A stretch of DNA of 40,393 bases from Syntrophomonadaceae bacterium (lineage in GTDB: Bacteria; Bacillota; Syntrophomonadia; Syntrophomonadales; Syntrophomonadaceae): assembly GCA_012522955.1 (NCBI GenBank), contig JAAYJK010000062.1, forward strand, positions 1 to 40,393, written 5' to 3'. A model generated the notes under the pieces. It was not told the origin of the DNA. It ran no database searches and saw nothing but the letters and a program-made list of their open reading frames with translations. Made by a program: the position numbers and the translations under genes. This document shows positions 34,523 to 40,393 of this stretch, in pieces (the stretch's first letter is position 1; the number at the start of each line of letters is the position of its first letter).

Positions 34523-34959
34523 TATTGTTCACCCCCCCCAAAGGGTTTAGCAAATTTATTTCTCATCAATAAAGTGCGAGCATCTTTTGAAATCTCAACA
34601 TTACTGGGAGCAAACATGAATACATGTCTTCCTAATTGCTGACTGTTGCCTTCCAAGGCATATGTAGCCCCACTAATAAAGTCGAATACTTTACGGGTGA
34701 GTTCTTCCGAGGTATTTTCAAAGTTAATAATGACTTGCTTTCGGTTTTTTAAATGATCCGTAAGTAATTCCACTTCCTCGAAACTCTGAGGTTCACAAAC
34801 AATCACTCGTAAGTTTTTATTAGCATGAATACTGACTACGTTAGCAGCTCCCCTTTGCTGATCCTGGTTAGAACCAACAGGCATTTCAATTATCTCTTCA
34901 GTCACTTCATCTTCCTCCGCTATGCCCAACCAAACTAGAAAATTATGCATTTTACCCAT
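34522..34959 (-). CDS. sepF: Cell division protein SepF
   Basis: This 145-residue protein has an N-terminal amphipathic segment (MGKMHNFLVWLGIAEEDE), a variable linker and the SepF domain (about 50-130) with FEEVELLTDHLKNRKQVIINF and the dimer-interface region FDFISGATYALEG. SepF anchors FtsZ to the membrane and shapes septation. It sits between yggS and proC, five bases after yggS. Confidence 0.96.
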   Translation of the reverse strand: MGKMHNFLVWLGIAEEDEVTEEIIEMPVGSNQDQQRGAANVVSIHANKNLRVIVCEPQSFEEVELLTDHLKNRKQVIINFENTSEELTRKVFDFISGATYALEGNSQQLGRHVFMFAPSNVEISKDARTLLMRNKFAKPFGGGEQ

Positions 34960-34964
34960 GATGC

Positions 34965-35669
34965 CTATCCCTCCACTCTGTCTTTAATCCTAAAAAGAGC
35001 TGTACCAATCCTAACTATACTGGCGCCCTCTTCAATGGCCACTTCAAAATCGTCCGACATCCCCATTGATAGATGTTTTAATTCAACGTTAGTATAGCTT
35101 TTTTTACTTAACTGCTGTTTCATATCGGATAATTCTCTGAATATAGGCCGGCTTAGTTCTGCCTGCCCAGTTAAAGGTGCCATAGTCATAAAGCCGTAAA
35201 TGCGCAAAGATTTAAACTGACCTGCCGATTCCAGCAGAGCTTTTACCTCAGAGGCCGGGAACCCAGCTTTTTGCTTTTCTCCCGATATGTTAACTTCAAT
35301 TAGAACTGGTACTTCTAATCCAGCCTGTTGCCCTCTTTTCTCTAGGTCCTCGGCCAATTTCCACCGATCCAGAGAATGGATAAGCTTAACCTGCCCCACC
35401 ACGTCCTTGATCTTGTTACTCTGTAGGCGACCTATCATGTGCCAAGAAGCTTCAGGCAACCCCGCCATTTTTTGCTGCAGTTCTTGGACTCGGTTTTCCC
35501 CAAAATTCCTGAGGCCCAGCTCATAAGCCATTCTTACCTTATCCAAGTCTACTGTTTTACTCACTGCCACCAAGGTAATGTCAGTAGCCTGCCTCCCGCT
35601 CCTGGCTGCGGCTTTTTCTATCCTGCTTTGAATCTCCTGGATATTTTCCTTTAAACCCACCTGTATCAC
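34965..35669 (-). CDS. yggS: YggS family pyridoxal phosphate homeostasis protein
   Basis: This 234-residue PLP-binding barrel protein is of the YggS/PLPBP (YlmE) family. The PLP lysine is Lys38 in LVAVSKTV. Family motifs are LRNFGENRVQEL, HMIGRLQSNK, LSMGMSDDFEVAIEEG and VRIGTALF. It buffers free PLP and affects amino acid metabolism; no catalytic activity is known. It is the first gene of the sepF-proC-yggT run. Confidence 0.96.
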   Translation of the reverse strand: MIQVGLKENIQEIQSRIEKAAARSGRQATDITLVAVSKTVDLDKVRMAYELGLRNFGENRVQELQQKMAGLPEASWHMIGRLQSNKIKDVVGQVKLIHSLDRWKLAEDLEKRGQQAGLEVPVLIEVNISGEKQKAGFPASEVKALLESAGQFKSLRIYGFMTMAPLTGQAELSRPIFRELSDMKQQLSKKSYTNVELKHLSMGMSDDFEVAIEEGASIVRIGTALFRIKDRVEG

Positions 35670-35712
35670 CTTTTCATCTGCTTAGTTCTATGTTTCTTCA
35701 AATATACCTCTA

Positions 35713-35742
35713 TTTAAAGCATTTTAAATACTTCTTTGTCAA
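35713..35742 (-). promoter_or_regulatory. Possible promoter of the yggS-sepF operon
   Basis: On the minus strand there is a perfect TTGACA (35737-35742), then TTTAAA (35713-35718) after 18 bases. The -10 is weak. An eight-base inverted repeat, TATATGAG (35749-35756) with CTCATATA (35764-35771), lies just upstream and overlaps the stop of the kinase gene; it lacks a U tail. Confidence 0.4.
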
Positions 35743-35764
35743 ATTTTTTATATGAGCAAAACTC

Positions 35765-36817
35765 TCATATAACTAAAAAAGATATTCCAAAAGTAGAACC
35801 CTTGCCAATTTCGCTGTTAACAAACACCTCTCCTCCATGGGATTCCACAATATGTTTTACTATAGACAAACCTAAACCGGTACCGCCTTGACTTCTGGAT
35901 CTGGCCTTATCAACCCTATAAAACCTCTCAAAAACTCGGGCCAAGCTCTCCTGGGGTATACCCATTCCGGTATCGGTAAAGGTGGTAACTACCCTGCTTT
36001 CTATGCGTTGGGATCTGATTATAATTTTACCGCCTCGCGGCGTATATTTCACTGCATTATCCAAGAGATTGATCAAAACTTGGTTAAGTAAATCCTCATC
36101 AGCTTTAATATAGGGCAAAGACCGGGAATATATAAATTCCACTTGCAGGTTTTTCTCACTTATCTGTAGACCCAGAATATTCATCACATTGCGCATGGAC
36201 CTGGCAATACAAACCGGTTCCAAGCGGGATATTTCCTCATTGGATTCTAATGACGATAGGGTTAGTAAATCATCAATTAATCGTTTTAAACGGTCACTTT
36301 CTGCGTCAATTATGGTCAAAAACCTTCTGCAGATGGCACTGTTCTCCATAGCTCCATCCAGCAGGGTCTCTACAAATCCTTTAATGGAGGTTAAAGGAGT
36401 TCTCAGTTCATGTGATACATTGCCTACAAACTCGGATCTAATCTGAGCGAAATCTCTTACTTCAGTTACATCATAAAATATTATTACTGCTCCTTGAACG
36501 AAACCGGAGTTATCTTTGATCGGTGCACCATGAACCCGGTATAGTTGTCGGGTAGTAAAAGTTATTTCCTGGAATATTTCCTTGCCCTTATTCAATATTT
36601 CATAGACTAAATTGATTATATCTCGATTACCGCTTATATCTTGTAGAGGACGGTACAACAATTCATTTTCTAGTTGCATGAAAATGTTTTCTGCCGCGCG
36701 ATTAACCCTTATTATATAGGAGTTTTTGTCCAGGACCAAAACTCCTTCTACCATGGTGGACAGAATAATGTCCATGGTTAAATGTTTAGATAAAGAATAG
36801 TCATTTTCCAGATGCAT
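35765..36817 (-). CDS. PhoR-like sensor histidine kinase without membrane segments
   Basis: This 350-residue kinase starts directly with a PAS domain (about 14-120, VEGVLVLDKNSYIIRVNRAAE). The HisKA phosphorylation motif FVGNVSHELRTPLTSIKG follows, then the ATPase boxes INLLDNAVKYTP, DTGMGIP and GTGLGLSIVKHI. PhoR-type kinases usually have membrane helices and an outer sensor part. None is visible here, and the response-regulator gene ends 15 bases upstream, so the protein appears complete and cytoplasmic. It probably phosphorylates the regulator encoded next to it. Confidence 0.94.
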   Translation of the reverse strand: MHLENDYSLSKHLTMDIILSTMVEGVLVLDKNSYIIRVNRAAENIFMQLENELLYRPLQDISGNRDIINLVYEILNKGKEIFQEITFTTRQLYRVHGAPIKDNSGFVQGAVIIFYDVTEVRDFAQIRSEFVGNVSHELRTPLTSIKGFVETLLDGAMENSAICRRFLTIIDAESDRLKRLIDDLLTLSSLESNEEISRLEPVCIARSMRNVMNILGLQISEKNLQVEFIYSRSLPYIKADEDLLNQVLINLLDNAVKYTPRGGKIIIRSQRIESRVVTTFTDTGMGIPQESLARVFERFYRVDKARSRSQGGTGLGLSIVKHIVESHGGEVFVNSEIGKGSTFGISFLVI

Positions 36818-36832
36818 TATGTCCTCCAGTTG

Positions 36833-37540
36833 CTATTCTTCTGCAAATCTATAGCCTACTCCTCGTACGGTTTCGATATAATCCGGGTAGCTGAAATCAT
36901 CGCTTAACTTTTGCCGCAAGTGACGTATATGTACATCCACGGTGCGAGTATCCCCAGAGTATTCATAACCCCAGACTTTTTCCAACAATTCTTCCCTAGT
37001 AAATACTTTACCTGGATTGACCAGCATCAAAGTCAGCAATTCAAACTCCTTGGGGGTTAATTCCAGCTTTTTTTCTCCCAAAAAAACCTCATATTTTTCC
37101 GGTACTACAATTAGTTCTTTAAAAACGTGGATCTTATGTCCCACTGCCTTTTCAGCCCTTAGAATCCTCAAGGCCCGCAAACGTGCATTTACCCTAGCTA
37201 TCATTTCTCTAGGACTGAAAGGCTTCTTAATATAATCATCTGCTCCCATTTCCAAGCCCAATATGGTGTCCAACTCTTCCCCTTTGGCGGTCAACATAAT
37301 GATGGGTATAGCCTTATAGGCCTGATCCTGTTTAATTAGCCGGCAGACTTCCAATCCATCCATACGGGGAAGCATAATATCAAGTATTATGAGATCCGGT
37401 TCCTCTGCTCGCACCATATCCAGGGCTTTTAAACCATCATGGGCTACCACAACCTCATAACCTTCTTTTTCCAGATTGAATTTTACCAATTCCACTATAT
37501 ACGCCTCGTCGTCAACCACTAGAATCTTAGTATTAGACAC
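36833..37540 (-). CDS. OmpR/PhoB-family response regulator
   Basis: A two-domain regulator of about 235 residues. The receiver domain has the acidic pair in ILVVDDEA, the phosphorylated Asp in LIILDIMLP and the conserved Lys in YIKKPFSP. The winged-helix domain runs from KLELTPKEFELL to VRGVGYRF. It resembles PhoP/PhoB regulators. I prefer the GTG at 37540, which has GGAGTGA five bases upstream. The reading from 37567 would overlap pgeF by 14 bases. Target genes cannot be seen. Confidence 0.94.
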   Translation of the reverse strand: MSNTKILVVDDEAYIVELVKFNLEKEGYEVVVAHDGLKALDMVRAEEPDLIILDIMLPRMDGLEVCRLIKQDQAYKAIPIIMLTAKGEELDTILGLEMGADDYIKKPFSPREMIARVNARLRALRILRAEKAVGHKIHVFKELIVVPEKYEVFLGEKKLELTPKEFELLTLMLVNPGKVFTREELLEKVWGYEYSGDTRTVDVHIRHLRQKLSDDFSYPDYIETVRGVGYRFAEE

Positions 37541-37553
37541 TATATTCACTCCG

Positions 37554-38363
37554 TTACTGTAGGCCAATGACAGCCATCATTCTTCCTGTTTTCCCATTTT
37601 CCCGGCGATAGGAAAAGAAGCTGTCCTTATTACAGGAGGTACACAATCCACATTCCATAATCTTATTAGGATCAATTCCAGCCTGGTCCAATATTTTACG
37701 GTTAGTGAGACTTAAATCCCAAGAAATTTCTCTATTTCTGTCTATTATACCATCAAATTCGGGAAAGGCTGCAGTAACTTTTTTCGCTAAATCAGCTTGG
37801 ATTTGGAAACAGCAAGGACCGATTCCGGGACCAATGAAAACTTCCAGGTTTTCTGCCTTACTGCCATATACATGTACCATAGTATTCACGGTGTTACTTA
37901 CTATCCTGCCCATAGTCCCTTTCCACCCACTATGAGCTAATCCTACCACTCTCTTTTGAGGATCGAAAAAGAAGACCGGCTGGCAATCTGCATAAAAAGT
38001 GGCCAGGATTATACCCGTCTGGTCAGTGATCATGGCATCTATGCCAGAAATCGAAGTATTATAGTCCTTAGCCCCCAAGCCAGACATTTCAGAACTGACG
38101 CAGACTACCTGGCTTCCGTGTACTTGCTGGCAACACACCATCTGCTCCAGTCCCAAGCCCCATAAATCAATGAAACGCTGCCGGTTGGCCCATACCAATT
38201 CGGCCTGGTCTCCCACATGCAAACCCATGTTTAAAGATTGGAAGGGGGATGGACTTACTCCTCCATTTCGGGAGGAGAAGGCCATAATAACTCCCTGTTC
38301 CCTCCAGTGGGGAATGGTAATATAGTCTATTTCCTGTTCTTTTTGCCAGATCCATTTATCCAA
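37554..38363 (-). CDS. pgeF: Peptidoglycan editing factor PgeF (YlmD family)
   Basis: This 269-residue protein is of the DUF152/multicopper polyphenol oxidase-like family. The three conserved metal-site residues are His82 in QVHGSQVV, Cys127 in ATFYADCQPV and His144 in GLAHSGWKGT. Also visible are GPGIGPCCFQI and SYRRENGKTGRM. The family includes YfiH/PgeF, which corrects misincorporated serine in peptidoglycan stems, and enzymes with purine nucleoside phosphorylase activity. It is normally next to yggS and sepF; here the two-component system lies between. Confidence 0.93.
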   Translation of the reverse strand: MDKWIWQKEQEIDYITIPHWREQGVIMAFSSRNGGVSPSPFQSLNMGLHVGDQAELVWANRQRFIDLWGLGLEQMVCCQQVHGSQVVCVSSEMSGLGAKDYNTSISGIDAMITDQTGIILATFYADCQPVFFFDPQKRVVGLAHSGWKGTMGRIVSNTVNTMVHVYGSKAENLEVFIGPGIGPCCFQIQADLAKKVTAAFPEFDGIIDRNREISWDLSLTNRKILDQAGIDPNKIMECGLCTSCNKDSFFSYRRENGKTGRMMAVIGLQ

Positions 38364-38414
38364 TTGTCCCTCATCCCTTTTTAGCTTAAAATAGGCTATA
38401 GGAGGTGAACAGCC

Positions 38415-38705
38415 ATGAACTGTCCGTCCTGTAAAGAATATCTGGAAGCTTCTCGTTGTCCATCCTGTGGTTATGACCTCAACAGGGGGCCTTGGATATG
38501 TATAAAAAATAGTTATCCCCCTGATGATTTAATCCTGGTCAGCCTGCTCAGGTCTCATGGAATTCCAGTAAAAACCAGGAGCCGGGAAGTATCCCAAATA
38601 CCAGTAGGTATTGGTCCCCTAGCTGAAACCAATATATATGTACCAGAAATAATTGCCGGGGAAGCTTCAGCTCTGATTGATATCCCTGATTCCGAAATGG
38701 ACTAA
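38415..38705 (+). CDS. Small zinc-ribbon protein with a DUF2007-like domain
   Basis: This 96-residue protein starts with a four-cysteine zinc ribbon (Cys3, Cys6, Cys15, Cys18 in NCPSCK and RCPSCG). A DUF2007-like (putative signal-transducing) domain follows, seen as YPPDDLILVSLLRSHGIPVKT-like sequence and a final ALIDIPDSEMD strand-helix. AGGAGGTG lies seven bases before the ATG. It is divergent from pgeF and 15 bases upstream of the next gene, so the two are likely cotranscribed. Function is unknown. Confidence 0.78.
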   Translation: MNCPSCKEYLEASRCPSCGYDLNRGPWICIKNSYPPDDLILVSLLRSHGIPVKTRSREVSQIPVGIGPLAETNIYVPEIIAGEASALIDIPDSEMD

Positions 38706-38720
38706 AAAGTTGGTGTAATA

Positions 38721-39551
38721 ATGCTTACAGTCAGCCAAATAGCGAAAAGATTTAATATAAGCAACCGCCAGGTTCATATTCTGGTGGAAAATGGATATCT
38801 AAATGTGAGCCAGCTCTATCGAAATAACAAGCAGGGCATTGCTTACCTGTTTGCGGAAGAAGAGATAGCCAAATTAGATATTTATTCCCTTTTAGCCGAA
38901 TTGCAGGGTAATCCTGGTCACAGACGCCGACCTGCATCCCCTTATAAACAGCTTATGGGAACGGTGCGCCGTTACGACCATTTTATGGACAGTATTCAAT
39001 GCCATCCGCAAAGGGACTTTTTACAGTGTTGCTTCTATCTATTTCACCTTAACCACTATGCAAAAACTTATCCTAAAGACAGCACTTACCTTTATCGCCT
39101 CAAAAACCAGGTACTGAAGAAAATGTATCAGGATAATCCTGGCTTACTATCAGCTGCTTACCTTACCGGTCCTGACCGCTATCGGGTATGGCTCTGCGAT
39201 GATTGTAAGGAGGCCGCTCAAATGTCAGGTCTGTCTTATGCGGCATATATTAAAAATGAATACTTTTGCCCCAAATGCTCTTTACAGGCGGTGGATAAAG
39301 AATACTATTCACTGATAGAATTCCGGGTACGTTTGGGGGATTTCAAGTTTACTTTTCATTTACCCTTGGCCCTGGCTGAACGCTGGATAGAGAAGCTGTC
39401 CGACCTTCCTCAATGGGATCGAAAGACCGGGAACTATAGTGACCGAATGTATATGTATGGCCGTCCAGTGAGTCCGGTGGAGGAAAAAGTCTTTCCCATT
39501 AATATGATCATAGGCAAATTGGAAAGCTACCTTAAAACCGAGCAATGCTAA
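38721..39551 (+). CDS. Helix-turn-helix protein with an internal zinc ribbon (unknown)
   Basis: I do not recognise this 276-residue protein. The N-terminus (LTVSQIAKRFNISNRQVHILVENGYL) is a good helix-turn-helix of the MerR/excisionase kind, and the following GIAYLFAEEEIAKL resembles the wing of that family. A helical middle part (about 75-150) leads to a CxxC-x20-CxxC zinc ribbon (Cys159, Cys162, Cys183, Cys186) and a C-terminal domain of mixed strands. It is paired with the small zinc-ribbon gene upstream and converges with nrdR. A DNA-binding role is inferred. Confidence 0.75.
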   Translation: MLTVSQIAKRFNISNRQVHILVENGYLNVSQLYRNNKQGIAYLFAEEEIAKLDIYSLLAELQGNPGHRRRPASPYKQLMGTVRRYDHFMDSIQCHPQRDFLQCCFYLFHLNHYAKTYPKDSTYLYRLKNQVLKKMYQDNPGLLSAAYLTGPDRYRVWLCDDCKEAAQMSGLSYAAYIKNEYFCPKCSLQAVDKEYYSLIEFRVRLGDFKFTFHLPLALAERWIEKLSDLPQWDRKTGNYSDRMYMYGRPVSPVEEKVFPINMIIGKLESYLKTEQC

Positions 39552-39563
39552 ACTGGGTTTTCA

Positions 39564-40028
39564 TCAATCCTGTTCGGGCTGGCTTTTCAATTGTTCAATA
39601 GTTTGAATAAAACTGTTAACATCTGCAAACTGGCGGTATACCGATGCAAACCTGATATAAGCTACATCATCGGTTTCCTTTAGTTTATCCATTACCTTTT
39701 CCCCAATAATCCTGCTGCTCACTTCCCGATCAAATTCATCCCGCAAATGGCGCTCAATTTCAGCCACCATGTTCTCGATCTTTTCCATGCTGACCGGTCT
39801 TTTTTCACAAGCTCGGGTTATCCCATTCAGTAGTTTTTCCCGACTGAATTGTTCCCGAGTTCCTCCTCGTTTAATTACCATTAGAGGTTTTTCTTCCAGG
39901 CGTTCGTAAGTGGTAAAGCGTCTATGGCACATGATGCATTCCCTGCGCCTGCGAATAGATGAACCATCTTCACTGGCCCTGGAATCGACAACACGGCTCT
40001 CCATCTCGTTGCAATAAGGACATCGCAT
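39564..40028 (-). CDS. nrdR: Transcriptional repressor NrdR
   Basis: This 154-residue protein is a standard NrdR. The zinc ribbon has Cys3, Cys6, Cys31 and Cys34 with [17 protein letters not shown]. An ATP-cone domain follows from about residue 49 ([20 protein letters not shown]). NrdR senses ATP/dATP and represses ribonucleotide reductase genes. None of those genes is in this window. Confidence 0.98.
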   Translation of the reverse strand: MRCPYCNEMESRVVDSRASEDGSSIRRRRECIMCHRRFTTYERLEEKPLMVIKRGGTREQFSREKLLNGITRACEKRPVSMEKIENMVAEIERHLRDEFDREVSSRIIGEKVMDKLKETDDVAYIRFASVYRQFADVNSFIQTIEQLKSQPEQD

Positions 40029-40120
40029 AATATCACCCTATCTTGCTACTGCCTCTAATCAGCTCAACTATGCCCTTATTATGACTAATAGCTCTTTATA
40101 TTGCAAGGTTTAATGCAATT

Positions 40121-40393
40121 CTAATAACGCTCATTATCCAGATAATCCCGCCTAAATTCTTCCAGATTGCTGGCCGCAGGAACTTCCACCAGAATCACAT
40201 CCCGGCCAATTCTGACTATTTTATGCCAGGGCACCGTGATTTCCTCTCTCCTGGCAAAGAAATTGAACCGGCGGGCCTGACCAGGCATTATAAGGGATAA
40301 TACCCGGCCGCTCTCCAGGTCCAGATCTATGTCCATAATGTTGCCCAGTTTTTTGCCATCCAAGACATTAATTACGTCACGATTTCTCAAGTC
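40121..40393 (-). CDS. YlmC/YmxH-family PRC-barrel protein (5'-truncated)
   Basis: The visible 90 codons read DLRNRDVINVLDGKKLGNI and onward, a PRC-barrel domain of the YlmC/YmxH family, which includes sporulation-linked proteins. Codons stay open to the window edge (GAC, TTG), and homologues have several residues before this point. I take the gene to be cut by the right edge rather than to start at the TTG at 40390. Like pgeF, sepF and yggT it has a counterpart in the Bacillus ylm cluster. Confidence 0.85.
   Translation of the reverse strand, partial: DLRNRDVINVLDGKKLGNIMDIDLDLESGRVLSLIMPGQARRFNFFARREEITVPWHKIVRIGRDVILVEVPAASNLEEFRRDYLDNERY

Noticed and set aside
35749-35771. Hairpin at the end of the kinase gene as a terminator
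   Set aside because: The stem is AT-rich and overlaps the stop codon, and the minus-strand side lacks a U run. It may be part of the following promoter region.

Overview
The window reads as a chromosomal segment of a Gram-positive, probably spore-forming clostridial bacterium. The evidence is the division genes sepF and divIVA, a YlmC/YmxH-type PRC-barrel gene, MurT/GatD for lipid II amidation, a T-box ahead of ileS, strong AGGAGG ribosome binding sites with frequent GTG and TTG starts, and moderate GC. The overall look resembles Syntrophomonas and relatives, but that is recollection, not a search. Almost all genes lie on the minus strand; only two short blocks (28182-30459 and 38415-39551) are on the plus strand.

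Positions 1-8192 hold a type I-C CRISPR-Cas locus. Reading on the minus strand the order is cas3, cas5, cas8c, cas7, cas4, cas1, cas2, a leader, then an array of which three repeats are visible before the window ends. The cas8c gene carries an internal ribosome binding site and ATG that should yield the Cas11c small subunit separately. Beyond cas3 lie an orphan zinc-finger anti-sigma-like membrane protein (8742-9755) and a solitary cas6 (10152-10907). A cas6 is not expected for a type I-C system, where Cas5 processes the crRNA.

Positions 11170-19396 are mainly envelope functions. In transcription order they are a GT4 glycosyltransferase, murT, a small lipoprotein, a frameshifted 89-residue membrane protein, gatD, a long-chain polyprenyl diphosphate synthase, a YtpB-like (DUF2600) terpene synthase ending at a clear terminator, and an AIM24-family protein. 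A DksA/TraR-type zinc protein and a DUF5665 membrane protein lie beside them. MurT and GatD, normally adjacent, are separated here by two small envelope genes.

Positions 19466-29051 hold an ileS unit (isoleucine T-box, ileS, ACT-domain protein, PFL/UPF0210 protein), nth, and a polar amino acid ABC transporter with its own promoter and hairpins. An EamA-type transporter is divergent from the transporter operon. A hairpin-rich repeat at 24481-24574 has an inverted, longer relative at 30464-30641, flanking this region.

Positions 29248-40393 hold an LCP-family cell-wall protein and then the ylm/division cluster: pgeF, sepF, yggS, proC, yggT, a U32 peptidase-family gene, divIVA and yggU. A PhoB/PhoR-like two-component system with no membrane segment is inserted between pgeF and yggS. 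The window ends with two uncharacterised zinc-ribbon proteins on the plus strand, nrdR, and a 5'-truncated ylmC-like gene.
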